Origin: Shimia sp022448905
GTDB lineage: Bacteria; Pseudomonadota; Alphaproteobacteria; Rhodobacterales; Rhodobacteraceae
NCBI RefSeq assembly: GCF_047126315.1
Contig: NZ_CP138953.1
Location: 4,216,001 to 4,280,000 of the forward strand
DNA: 64,000 nt
Direction of reading: 5' to 3'
The translations under genes and the position numbers were made by a program. Below, piece by piece: positions 51,538 through 59,584 of the stretch; position 1 is the first letter of the stretch, and each line of letters begins with the position of its first letter. Under the pieces are notes generated by a model. That model was not told the origin of the DNA, searched no databases, and saw only the letters and a list, made by a program, of their open reading frames with translations.

Positions 51538-52302
51538 ATGCCCAGATACGCCTTGCAAGTTGAATACCACGGAACCCCTTTTGCCGGCTGGCAAAGGCAG
51601 GCGGACCAGCCTTCTGTGCAAGGCGCTATTGAAGATGCTTTGGCGAAACTTGAACCGCGCGAGCACACCATCGCCGCCGCTGGCCGCACCGATTCGGGCG
51701 TGCATGGGCTGGCACAAGTGGCCCATTGCGACATGGAAAAAGACTGGGACCCGTTCCGCCTCTCGGAAGCACTGAACTTCCAACTCAAACCGGCCCCGGT
51801 GGCGATCACCAACTGCGCCAAAGTGTCAGATGATTGGCACGCCCGCTTTTCCGCCACAGAACGGCGTTATCTCTTCCGTATCCTGATGCGCCGGGCCCCG
51901 GCCACCCATCAGGCCGGGCTGGTCTGGCAGGTCAAACATGATCTGGCCGCTGAGGCCATGCAGGCCGGGGCAGATCGTCTGATCGGCAACCACGACTTCA
52001 CCACCTTCCGCAGCTCGATCTGTCAGGCTGCCAGCCCGCAGAAAACCCTGGATGAACTCCGCATCGAGCATGTCGACACCATCGGCGGCCCGGAAATCCA
52101 TTTCCACGTCCGCGCCCGCTCTTTCCTGCACAATCAGGTGCGCAGCTTTGTCGGCACACTCGAGCGCGTGGGCGCGGGGGCCTGGACGCCAGACGACGTG
52201 ACCGCCGCGCTCACCGCCCGCGACCGCGCCGCCTGCGGCCCGGTCTGCCCGCCCCAAGGCCTGTATCTGGCGGGCGTCACCTATCCTGACGCGCCGTTCT
52301 AA
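51538..52302 (+). CDS. truA: tRNA pseudouridine(38-40) synthase TruA
   Basis: A 254-residue enzyme isomerising U38-U40 in the anticodon arm. The catalytic Asp52 is in AAAGRTDSGVHGLAQV. YHGTPFAGWQRQADQPSVQG at the N-terminus and RARSFLHNQVRSFVGTLERVG near the C-terminus are standard. Its stop codon overlaps that of the opposite-strand membrane protein gene. Confidence 0.96.
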   Translation: MPRYALQVEYHGTPFAGWQRQADQPSVQGAIEDALAKLEPREHTIAAAGRTDSGVHGLAQVAHCDMEKDWDPFRLSEALNFQLKPAPVAITNCAKVSDDWHARFSATERRYLFRILMRRAPATHQAGLVWQVKHDLAAEAMQAGADRLIGNHDFTTFRSSICQAASPQKTLDELRIEHVDTIGGPEIHFHVRARSFLHNQVRSFVGTLERVGAGAWTPDDVTAALTARDRAACGPVCPPQGLYLAGVTYPDAPF

Positions 52303-52712
52303 ACGGTTGTCGGTTGGATTTCCCGTAGTCGAAGCCCCATCAAAAGCGCAGCACCAAACACCACGTCGATCCCGGCAAACACCAACAACAGCGGCTGCCC
52401 CACCTGCGCAAACGCCCACAAAAGCGTTGCCGTCACCCACAGGCGCAAGCCGCCTTCAAACACCCCAATCTCACGTGAGACATTGCGCCAGCGCCACACC
52501 GTCCATCCGGTGCCTATCACGCCGAGCAGCTGCACCATCATCAACTGGATCGGATCAAACACCGGCCAGACATCCCCGCCGAGCAGCCCGTTGACCTGCC
52601 CCATGGTTGCCAAATGCTGCACATTCACAAACGGCAGCGCAAACGGCAACAGCGCCAAAACATCGTAGATACATACGCCCTTCTGCAAGGTCACATAACG
52701 CTCGGGTGTCAT
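52299..52712 (-). CDS. Small membrane protein of unknown function
   Basis: A 137-residue protein with about four hydrophobic helices: ICIYDVLALLPFALPFV region, IQLMMVQLLGVIGTGWTVW, LRLWVTATLLWAFAQVG and LLLVFAGIDVVFGAALLMG. I do not recognise the family. AGGAG lies 8 bases before the ATG at 52712, which supports this start over an upstream one at 52766. It is divergent from the TetR gene, and such pairs are often regulator and target. Confidence 0.85.
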   Translation of the reverse strand: MTPERYVTLQKGVCIYDVLALLPFALPFVNVQHLATMGQVNGLLGGDVWPVFDPIQLMMVQLLGVIGTGWTVWRWRNVSREIGVFEGGLRLWVTATLLWAFAQVGQPLLLVFAGIDVVFGAALLMGLRLREIQPTTV

Positions 52713-52873
52713 CGCTTTTTCTCCTGTATTGTTCCCGTCGCGGCCCCACATTCCGGTGGCGTGCACGCGCAGGCTTCTGTATCGAGCTCACACCCGCCAC
52801 TAGCCCGTTGTTTTCTCTCAAAGAACGACACGCCACGCACAAGCTGACCGTTTTCCAACACCAAGAGCCAACC

Positions 52874-53419
52874 GTGTCCGAAAAATCGCCAGATCGCCGT
52901 ATTGCCCGCACTCAAAACGCCCTGTGGACCGCGCTGCAAGGCCTGTTGCAGAGCCACAGCTGGGACGACATCACCATCAAGATGATCTGCGCGCGCGGCG
53001 ACGTGGCACGCTCATCGCTTTATGCGCATTTTGACACCAAGCTCGACCTGCTCGACTTTGGCTTCTCCACGGTTCTGGGCGACCTGCGGCCATTGGCAGA
53101 AACCAACACCACCGCGTCCGGCACTTTTGTCACCACAGATTGGATGGTGGACCACATCCTGGGAAACCCCGGCTTCTTCATGCGTGTGTCGCGCAGCCAG
53201 TCTGACCTCGTGCTGTTTTCCCGCTTCACCAAAGCCCTCGAAGGTTTGCTGGCTCACGAACTCACCGCGAAGGGCATTACCGCAACGGCCACAACCGTGA
53301 CCTTCTGCATCGGCGGCGCTTTTGCGATTGTGCGCGACCACATCGAAACCCGCGCAGCCACGGCTCCCACCACCCTCAAAGCCCGTCTCGCTGATCAGAT
53401 CCGCAAGGCGTTGCCTTAA
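52874..53419 (+). CDS. TetR/AcrR-family transcriptional regulator
   Basis: A 181-residue regulator. The N-terminal DNA-binding domain reads RRIARTQNALWTALQGLLQS, then WDDITIKMICARGDVARSSL and YAHFDTKLDLLDFGF, a clear TetR helix-turn-helix. The C-terminal ligand domain is unspecific (TetR_C_33-like). The GTG at 52874 fits family length; the frame is open far upstream but without homology. It may control the divergent membrane protein gene. Confidence 0.9.
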   Translation: MSEKSPDRRIARTQNALWTALQGLLQSHSWDDITIKMICARGDVARSSLYAHFDTKLDLLDFGFSTVLGDLRPLAETNTTASGTFVTTDWMVDHILGNPGFFMRVSRSQSDLVLFSRFTKALEGLLAHELTAKGITATATTVTFCIGGAFAIVRDHIETRAATAPTTLKARLADQIRKALP

Positions 53420-53435
53420 CCCCGCCTTCTCCTTC

Positions 53436-53495
53436 CCCAAATATCCCGGGGGAGCGCTTGCCACCGCAAGCGCGGGGGCTGGCCCCCTCTTCCTT
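53436..53495 (+). repeat. Rhodobacteraceae-type extragenic hairpin element
   Basis: CCCAAATATCCCGGGGGAGC is followed by two perfect hairpins: GCGCTTGC (53454-53461) with GCAAGCGC (53466-53473), and GGGGGC with GCCCCC (53474-53487), then TCTTCCTT. I recall similar CCCAAATATCCCGGGGG elements after many genes of this family; this window has only one. It may act as a terminator for the TetR gene. Confidence 0.55.
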
Positions 53496-53606
53496 CCGCC
53501 AATCAGCAAAACAAGGCCGATGCCCAACCTGCCCCAGGGGAAACTCTTGACCTTTTGGTGCAAATAACGCCTAGCTGCGCCCCACCAGAACTTAGTGAGG
53601 CCCAGT

Positions 53607-54728
53607 ATGTTTCAGCCTGCCATCACCGGCACCGGTGTTTTCACCCCAGAGCAGATCATCACCAATGACGAGCTTGTGGAGGCCTTTAATGCCTATGCTG
53701 ACAAGATGAACGCCCAAAACGCCAAGGCCATTGCCGCCGGCGAGATGGCGCCGCTGCAACATTCCTCCAGTGAGTTCATTTTCAAAGCTTCCGGCATCGA
53801 GCAACGTCATGTGCTGGACAAGGAAGGCGTGCTGAATCCTGACGTGATGCACCCGCTGCTGCGCCAACGCAGCGACGATGAACCGGGCGTAATGACCGAA
53901 ATGGCCCTGGATGCCTGTGGCAAAGCCCTGGCGCAGGCTGGCGTGGACGCGTACGAGATCGATCTGGTGATCTGTGCCGCCTCCAACATGGAGCGCGCCT
54001 ATCCGGCTGTCGCGATTGAAATACAGAAAGAACTGGGCGCGGGCGGCTTTGCCTTTGACATGAACGTGGCCTGTTCTTCCGCCACCTTTGGCCTGCAAGC
54101 CGCCGCGGATATGATCCGCTCCGGCTCCGTGCGCAAAGCCATCGTCGTGAACCCGGAAATCTGCTCCGGCCACCTGGAATGGCGCGACCGCGACTGCCAC
54201 TTCATCTTTGGCGACGTTTGCACTGCCACCGTGATCGAACGCTCCGAGGACGCCAAAGGCGCCTATTTCGAGATCATCTCGACCCGCTGCGCCACACAGT
54301 TCTCCAACAACATCCGCAACAACAACGGCTTCTTGCGCCGCTCCCGCCCAGATGGCGTGGTGGACCGCCGCGACATGCAGTTTATGCAAAACGGCCGCAA
54401 GGTCTTCAAAGAGGTGGTTCCAATGGTGTCTGCCCATATGCTGGCACATATCGAGGCCGAAAGCGTGGCACCAGACAACCTACGTCGTCTCTGGCTGCAT
54501 CAGGCCAACAAGTCGATGAACGATTTTATTGGCAAAAAGGTCTTGGGCCGCACGCCGGAAGGTGATGAGCAGCCCAACATTCTGCAAGATTACGCCAACA
54601 CCTCCTCCGCCGGCTCGATCATCGCTTTCTCGAAGTATTCGGCTGACTTAGAGCCCGGTGACCATGGCGTGATCTGCTCCTTTGGCGCGGGCTATTCCGT
54701 TGGCTCGGTGCTTGTGAAGCGCCAGTAA
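53607..54728 (+). CDS. 3-oxoacyl-ACP synthase III family protein
   Basis: A 373-residue thiolase-fold condensing enzyme. The triad is Cys156 (DMNVACSSATFGLQ), His in LHQANKSMNDFIG and Asn in YANTSSAGSIIAFS. The C-terminus CSFGAGYSVGSVLVK is normal for KASIII. The extra-long N-terminal part (ELVEAFNAYADKMNAQN) resembles the beta-ketodecanoyl-ACP synthase group rather than housekeeping FabH. It may start medium-chain acyl synthesis or make a secondary metabolite. GAGG lies 6 bases before the ATG at 53607. A LuxR regulator gene converges on it. Confidence 0.92.
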   Translation: MFQPAITGTGVFTPEQIITNDELVEAFNAYADKMNAQNAKAIAAGEMAPLQHSSSEFIFKASGIEQRHVLDKEGVLNPDVMHPLLRQRSDDEPGVMTEMALDACGKALAQAGVDAYEIDLVICAASNMERAYPAVAIEIQKELGAGGFAFDMNVACSSATFGLQAAADMIRSGSVRKAIVVNPEICSGHLEWRDRDCHFIFGDVCTATVIERSEDAKGAYFEIISTRCATQFSNNIRNNNGFLRRSRPDGVVDRRDMQFMQNGRKVFKEVVPMVSAHMLAHIEAESVAPDNLRRLWLHQANKSMNDFIGKKVLGRTPEGDEQPNILQDYANTSSAGSIIAFSKYSADLEPGDHGVICSFGAGYSVGSVLVKRQ

Positions 54729-54800
54729 CACGCCAACGATTCGAAATCTTCGGTATACTACGGTGCGCAGACTGCTATTTTTAACAGCCTGAGCGACAAA

Positions 54801-54820
54801 ACCTATCACAATTGGTAGGT
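54801..54820 (+). promoter_or_regulatory. lux-box-like 20-bp palindrome
   Basis: ACCTATCACAATTGGTAGGT has complementary outer arms (ACCTA/TAGGT) and 7 of 10 paired positions, the size and shape of a LuxR binding site. It lies 72 bases after the KASIII stop, in a gap between converging genes, one of which encodes a LuxR-type regulator. Confidence 0.5.
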
Positions 54821-54849
54821 GTGGTAGCAATGGTTGCCGAGTTGTGAAC

Positions 54850-55025
54850 AAGAGACAGTAAGACCAATTTGCGCTAGCATGGTCCTTGGAGGGAGCCGTT
54901 GTCTCGCCGTGATGCTTCCCCAGGCATTCTGAGACAATGGGTTCGTGAAGTGATAGTCTACTGATCCCCTTCCGCTCTGCGCTGTCCCGTGCGGAGGTTT
55001 ATATGCACACCCGTGCACATTTTTC
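54850..55025 (+). ncRNA. Candidate small RNA between KASIII and luxR genes
   Basis: This stretch has no credible reading frame but could fold: TTGTCTC (54899-54905) pairs with GAGACAA (54931-54937), enclosing a GATGC/GCAT stem. TGCAC (55004-55008) pairs with GTGCA (55013-55017), followed by T5, a weak intrinsic terminator. A lux-box-like site 30 bases upstream is where an activator would sit. Boundaries are guesses. Non-functional spacer is the alternative. Confidence 0.3.
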
Positions 55026-55048
55026 CCTATAGGTCTTTTTATGACGAG

Positions 55049-55078
55049 GGGTGGTCCGAGGATTTGGGCCACCCTATT
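55049..55078. terminator. Hairpin at the 3' end of the luxR gene
   Basis: GGGTGG (55049-55054) pairs with CCACCC (55069-55074), extended by CC/GG, followed on the plus strand by TATTT. It lies 18 bases beyond the luxR stop and could end either strand's transcript. Confidence 0.5.
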
Positions 55079-55095
55079 TCGTTGCATTGCGCCGC

Positions 55096-55971
55096 CTATC
55101 GGTGCCAATACCGCGCCTTTGTGGTGGTGGGCACCCCCATTTCCACAAGGATACTGCCATCATCGTCACTCATCCGGTGCAACGGATCTTCCACCAGCCC
55201 GGCACTCATCGCCAGCGCCGCCAGATCTGCCCGATTGGACAGGCCAGTCTTGCTCAGAATGTTGTTCATCCGCTGGCGCACTGCAGACACGGACACCCCC
55301 AACCGCTCGGCAATCACCTTGTCCTGCAGGCCGCCGCCAATCATCTCCAACAACTCCCGCTGTTTGTCGGAGATCTTGTTCCGTTCCGTAAATTCCGCCG
55401 CAAAATGAGCCAGATAGGTCTGATGCCCCATCATCGCCACCGCCTGCAACACCCAGCCATGAGTCTGGATGATGTGCTTCATCTCCCGCTGGCTGTGATC
55501 GCCGCAAAAAGTGATCAACGCTGCCTGAGGGGGCGCGTGTGAGCGTAACGGGATGGAAAACCCTGCACGCATCCCGCGCCGCGCGGCTTCTTCCAGCACC
55601 TCATGGCGGGCTTGCGGCATGTGGTGGTATTCATCGAGAAACTCCACCCCCACCGCAATTGGCGTCAGGTGGTGCAGCGCGTGCATCCGGAAGTAGCTCC
55701 ACTTGGCCACATCCGGATCTTTGTTAAAAGTGTTGAGCCAGGTGCTGTCATAAGACGTGCGGATGAACAGCGTCTTCTTCCAGTCCTCAAAATTGCTCGC
55801 GCTGATAAAATCGATGAAAGGCAGATTCAGCGTCCGCCCCACCTCGACAATCAGCGTCCAGACCTCCGCCGAGCTTTGCGTGGTTTCCAGATCCACCAGA
55901 AACCCTTGCAACAAGTCCGGAATGTGACGCTCCGCTTGTAGAAGCGGACGGCGCCCGGCGGGGTCGCGCAT
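55096..55971 (-). CDS. LuxR-family regulator with autoinducer-binding-like domain
   Basis: A 291-residue regulator. Residues about 15-190 resemble the autoinducer-binding domain (IDFISASNFEDWKKTLFIRT, DVAKWSYFRMHALHHLTPI, RAGFSIPLRSHAPPQAALIT). The C-terminal LuxR helix-turn-helix is ISDKQRELLEMIGGGLQDKV with IAERLGVSVSAVRQRMNN. A tail of about 30 residues after it is unusual. No luxI synthase is in the window, so it is an orphan (solo) receptor as seen here. It starts 3 bases after the stop of the CII-like gene, its operon partner. Confidence 0.9.
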   Translation of the reverse strand: MRDPAGRRPLLQAERHIPDLLQGFLVDLETTQSSAEVWTLIVEVGRTLNLPFIDFISASNFEDWKKTLFIRTSYDSTWLNTFNKDPDVAKWSYFRMHALHHLTPIAVGVEFLDEYHHMPQARHEVLEEAARRGMRAGFSIPLRSHAPPQAALITFCGDHSQREMKHIIQTHGWVLQAVAMMGHQTYLAHFAAEFTERNKISDKQRELLEMIGGGLQDKVIAERLGVSVSAVRQRMNNILSKTGLSNRADLAALAMSAGLVEDPLHRMSDDDGSILVEMGVPTTTKARYWHR

Positions 55972-55974
55972 CGC

Positions 55975-56433
55975 TTAAACGGATTCCTCTTCGAGGTGCA
56001 GTTTCATATCCACAAGCACCTGCTGCAGCGCCACGGTCTCCCGCAACAGCCGCTTGGCTTCGGTCACGGTGATGATGCCGTCCTCGATGGATTGGTTATA
56101 TTCCGCCATCAACATCGCAAACCGCTGGCTCAGCGCGATCACGTCAGAGTTGACCCCACCTTTGTCGTCAGAATTGCGCCGCCGCTTGTCATGGCTCAGC
56201 GAGTTGCCTTTCAACTCCGCCAGAGCAGCCGTCACATGCGGATAAGACGCCGCCTCTTCCAGCGCCGCCACCGCATCAATTGGCATAAACCGATCCGCAT
56301 GTTCGTCGTGGCTGGAATAATACCGGCCCAGCGTGGCTTTGGATTTCCCGGTCAGCTCACAGGCCGCCTCGATTCCAACGTCTTTTACCAGGGCCTCGGA
56401 GTGTTTCTTTAAGTAGCTATCCACCACGCTCAT
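55975..56433 (-). CDS. Phage CII-like / helix-turn-helix regulatory protein
   Basis: A 152-residue soluble protein. VGIEAACELTGKSKATLGRY, followed by DRFMPIDAVAALEEAASYPH, has the layout of phage regulatory CII-type helix-turn-helix proteins. The second half is a helical segment, including NQSIEDGIITVTEAKRLLRE, that may oligomerise. It heads an operon with the LuxR gene. No other phage genes are nearby, so it appears to be a domesticated regulator. Confidence 0.82.
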   Translation of the reverse strand: MSVVDSYLKKHSEALVKDVGIEAACELTGKSKATLGRYYSSHDEHADRFMPIDAVAALEEAASYPHVTAALAELKGNSLSHDKRRRNSDDKGGVNSDVIALSQRFAMLMAEYNQSIEDGIITVTEAKRLLRETVALQQVLVDMKLHLEEESV

Positions 56434-56853
56434 ATGTCTTCCCCAAACCGTTTACTCTTTAGACCTCCCCTCAGAAACGCGGTCTGACGCCTCTAAGGGG
56501 AAAGCGGCCAGTCTTTTCCCATACATCGCTTAACCCGAATTTGGCATTTGAGAAAGACCGGATGCATTACATCCGACTGTGAGTGAATCGGATATTGATC
56601 CGAAAGTATTAGTTTTCCGGCGGGTGGGCCGGACCCAAGGAAAACGGTGCGTGGTCTGTCACCCACATACCGTTGGCCATTAAGGCCACGCGACCCGGCC
56701 TCATCATCCCCATGGCAATGCCACGATGTGACGGGTCGCGTTTCACATTTAAAACGCGCGCAACGCGACACCAATACGACGCCTCAAATTTTCCACATCA
56801 ATCTGCGCAACGTGTTCTTGATCCTAGCCACCAATGCGGCCTATCACGCCGCC
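56434..56853. other. Intergenic region between the CII-like gene and tdk
   Basis: 420 bases with no credible gene on either strand. AACGGT (56644-56649) and ACCGTT form a hairpin enclosing GTGG/CCAC, and TGGCC-N5-GGCCA follows. The part nearest 56434 should hold the promoter of the CII-luxR operon, and the part near 56800 that of tdk. No clear operator was found. Confidence 0.45.
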
Positions 56854-57444
56854 ATGGCCAAGCTCTACTTCAACTACTCCACGATGAACGCCGGCAAATC
56901 CACCGTGCTGCTGCAGGCGTCCCACAACTACCGCGAACGCGGCATGCAGACTTACCTGCTTACCGCGCAGCTAGATCACCGCGCCGGTGAAGGCCGCATC
57001 GCCTCCCGCATCGGCATTTCCGACAAGGCCGACACCTTTGATTCCGCCACCAACCTGATCGAGGTGCTCAAGAAACGTCTGGCCGCCGGACCCTTGGCCT
57101 GCGTCTTCATTGATGAGGCGCAATTCCTGAGCGAGGAGCAGGTCTGGCAACTGGCCCGCGCGGTGGACGACCTGAAGGTGCCGGTGATGTGCTACGGGCT
57201 GCGGGTAGATTTTCAGGGCAAACTCTTCCCAGGCTCCGCCGCACTTCTGGCGCTGGCAGACGAAATGCGCGAGGTCCGCACCATTTGTCATTGCGGCAAG
57301 AAAGCCACCATGGTCGTGCGCCAGGATGAGCACGGCAATGTGTTGCAGGAAGGGGCTCAGGTGCAAATCGGCGGCAATGAGAGCTACGTGTCCCTCTGCC
57401 GCCGCCATTGGCGCGCCGCCATGGGCGACACCGCCGAAGACTAG
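56854..57444 (+). CDS. tdk: Thymidine kinase
   Basis: A 196-residue type II thymidine kinase salvaging thymidine to dTMP. The P-loop is YSTMNAGKSTVLLQ (11-17). CVFIDEAQFLSEEQV contains the catalytic Glu region, and YGLRVDFQGKLFPGS the lid. The zinc site uses ICHCGKKATMVV and LCRRHW. The ATG at 56854 matches the family start exactly, although the ribosome site is weak. It converges on the dehydrogenase gene. Confidence 0.96.
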   Translation: MAKLYFNYSTMNAGKSTVLLQASHNYRERGMQTYLLTAQLDHRAGEGRIASRIGISDKADTFDSATNLIEVLKKRLAAGPLACVFIDEAQFLSEEQVWQLARAVDDLKVPVMCYGLRVDFQGKLFPGSAALLALADEMREVRTICHCGKKATMVVRQDEHGNVLQEGAQVQIGGNESYVSLCRRHWRAAMGDTAED

Positions 57445-57451
57445 CGCCTGA

Positions 57452-58405
57452 TTACACCAGATTGGGTGGTGTCTCGCCCTGTTCATAGGCCAGCAGGTTG
57501 TCCAGCGCCATTAGGCCCATCTGGGTGCGAATTTCCAAGGCTGCCGTGCCGAGATGCGGCAACAGCGTGACGTTGTCGAGCTTGCGCAACGCATCCGGCA
57601 CGCGCGGCTCAAATTCATACACATCCAGACCGGCGCCACCAATTTCGTTGTTTTGCAACGCGGCCACCAAGGCGCTTTCTTTCACCACTTCCCCACGAGA
57701 GATGTTGATGAAATGCGCATGGCTCTGCATCGCGCCAAAGACCTCTGCGTTGAACAGATGCTGTGTTTCCGCACCGCCCGGCACCGCCGCCACCACAAAA
57801 TCCACTTGCGCTGCCAACGCCGCCAAATCTTCAACCCGCTCTGCTTCGAATGGCAGGTCTTTCTCCGAGCGGTTCCAGTATTTCACCGCCATGCCAAAGC
57901 CATAGTGGCAGCGCTGCGCAATCGCCTGGCCAATGCGGCCCATGCCCGCAATGCCCACGGTTTTGCCACTCACATGCAGCCCCAACATCTGTGTGGGGTG
58001 CCAGCCTTTCCATTGGCCACTGCGCACCAACCGCTCGCCTTCGCCTGCACGCCGCGCGCTCATCAGGATCAGAGTCATCGCCACATCCGCCGTCGCATCG
58101 GTCACCGCGCCCGGCGTGTTGCTCACCAAGACATTGGCTTTGGCGGCCGCCTCCACATCGATGTGATTGTACCCCACGCCGAAATTCGCCAGCAGTTTGC
58201 AGCGTGGCGTTCCGACATCCGCAAACACCGGCGCATCAAACGCATCTCCCAGCGACGGCAGCACCATGTCGAAGTTGCGCAATGCGTCGCGCAGCTCGTC
58301 ACTTTGCATCGGCATATTGTTGAGCCGCACCGTGGTCTGGAAGGTTCCGCGGGCTTTTTCCAGAACCGCATCGGGCAAAGGGCGAGTGATCAAAAGGCTT
58401 TTCAA
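57452..58405 (-). CDS. D-2-hydroxyacid dehydrogenase (glyoxylate/hydroxypyruvate reductase type)
   Basis: A 317-residue NAD(P)-dependent enzyme. The nucleotide site is VGIAGMGRIGQAIAQRCHYG. The catalytic Arg is in FINISRGEVVKESALV, the Glu in LDVYEFEPRVP and the His in LLPHLGTAALEIR. It most resembles glyoxylate or hydroxypyruvate reductases. The start is TTG at 58405, overlapping the csaA stop (TTGA). It is the last gene of the ybjN-proC-csaA group. Confidence 0.92.
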   Translation of the reverse strand: MKSLLITRPLPDAVLEKARGTFQTTVRLNNMPMQSDELRDALRNFDMVLPSLGDAFDAPVFADVGTPRCKLLANFGVGYNHIDVEAAAKANVLVSNTPGAVTDATADVAMTLILMSARRAGEGERLVRSGQWKGWHPTQMLGLHVSGKTVGIAGMGRIGQAIAQRCHYGFGMAVKYWNRSEKDLPFEAERVEDLAALAAQVDFVVAAVPGGAETQHLFNAEVFGAMQSHAHFINISRGEVVKESALVAALQNNEIGGAGLDVYEFEPRVPDALRKLDNVTLLPHLGTAALEIRTQMGLMALDNLLAYEQGETPPNLV

Positions 58406-58743
58406 TGTAGGCGTCCTCCATTTGGGACCGGCCCGTCCGGGCCTATCAATGTGATGTCACCGGCGTAATCCGGCAGGCCCAGCACCAGCACCTCGGACAT
58501 AAATTTTCCGATTTGACGCGGCGGGAAATTCACCACGGCCAGAACCTGCTTGCCCAGCAAAATATCTGGGTCGTAATGCGCGGTGATCTGCGCAGACGTC
58601 TTGCGCGTGCCCAACTCCTCGCCAAAATCAATCCAAAGTTTGATCGCAGGTTTGCGCGCCTCTGGGTAAGGCTCCGCCTGCACCACAGTGCCCACGCGCA
58701 CGTCGACTTTCAGAAAGTCGTCAAAATCGATTTGATCAGCCAT
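58402..58743 (-). CDS. csaA: CsaA-like tRNA-binding protein
   Basis: A 113-residue OB-fold protein: FLKVDVRVGTVVQAEPYPEA, KLWIDFGEELGTRKTSAQIT and VLAVVNFPPRQIGKFMSEVL are the CsaA/Trbp signature. Such dimers bind tRNA and have been linked to protein export chaperoning. It overlaps proC by 8 bases and the next gene by 4. Confidence 0.94.
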   Translation of the reverse strand: MADQIDFDDFLKVDVRVGTVVQAEPYPEARKPAIKLWIDFGEELGTRKTSAQITAHYDPDILLGKQVLAVVNFPPRQIGKFMSEVLVLGLPDYAGDITLIGPDGPVPNGGRLH

Positions 58744-59551
58744 TGCCCAGCTCCCGGCTGCGCTCTGCGGCGGCGCCCACGGTTTTGATCATCAACGGCG
58801 GCAGGCCATCGGATGTGTCCATCAGCACCTCCAGGCCCGCCTGCGTGGTGCCATTGGGGCTGGTCACGTTCACCCGCAGCTGATCCGGCGTCTCCTCTGC
58901 CGTTTCAGCCAGCGCACCTGCGCCCGCGACCGTGGCTTTGGCCAGCGCCATGGACAACTCTGGCGACAACCCCTGCGCCTCGCCCGCCGCAGCCATACAT
59001 TCGATCATGTGAAACACATACGCTGGCCCTGATCCGCTCAACCCCGTGACCGCATCCATCTGGCCTTCGTTCTCAAGCCGCACCACCTGCCCAACGGCCT
59101 TCAACAAGCCTTCGGAGGCGTCCAGTCCAGCGACACCCGCCGGGCCGTTGCCGACAATCGCGGTGATGCCCTTGCTCACCGCTGCTGGCGTGTTGGGCAT
59201 GGCGCGCACAATCGGCGTCTGGTCGCCCAAAATCTGCTCATAGGTGGCGATGAAAACACCCGCCGCGACCGACACAAACAATGTCTCGCCGTTACCCATC
59301 GCCGCCAGAACCGGCAGCGCGTCCGCCATCATTTGAGGTTTCACCGCGATAATCACAATCGCCGGCGCCGCAGGCAAATCCGCGTTCACATGCACGCCGC
59401 TGCTCTGCACCCAATCGCTTGGAAACGGGTCCTGCACCCAAACGCTGCTTGCGGGCAATCCATCCGCCAGCCAGCCCTGCAGCATGGCCGATCCCATCTT
59501 GCCGCACCCCAGCAGAACCAGGCCCCGTTTGGCCACGTCGTTGATGTTCAT
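58736..59551 (-). CDS. proC: Pyrroline-5-carboxylate reductase
   Basis: A 271-residue enzyme for the last step of proline synthesis. The NAD(P) site is GLVLLGCGKMGSAMLQGWL. IVRAMPNTPAAVSKGITAIV and the C-terminal DAVTGLSGSGPAYVFHMIE and NVTSPNGTTQAGLEVL motifs are complete. The ATG at 59551 follows GAGGGGG; an ATG at 59581 would add ten residues. It is in an operon with ybjN and csaA. Confidence 0.95.
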   Translation of the reverse strand: MNINDVAKRGLVLLGCGKMGSAMLQGWLADGLPASSVWVQDPFPSDWVQSSGVHVNADLPAAPAIVIIAVKPQMMADALPVLAAMGNGETLFVSVAAGVFIATYEQILGDQTPIVRAMPNTPAAVSKGITAIVGNGPAGVAGLDASEGLLKAVGQVVRLENEGQMDAVTGLSGSGPAYVFHMIECMAAAGEAQGLSPELSMALAKATVAGAGALAETAEETPDQLRVNVTSPNGTTQAGLEVLMDTSDGLPPLMIKTVGAAAERSRELGNG

Positions 59552-59584
59552 GATTGCCCCCTCTGATCCTTTTGGGGGCAAGTG

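Noticed and set aside
54806..55108. 100-codon minus-strand frame in the KASIII-luxR gap
   Set aside because: Unusual composition, no ribosome site and it crosses the hairpin regions; a non-coding reading fits better.
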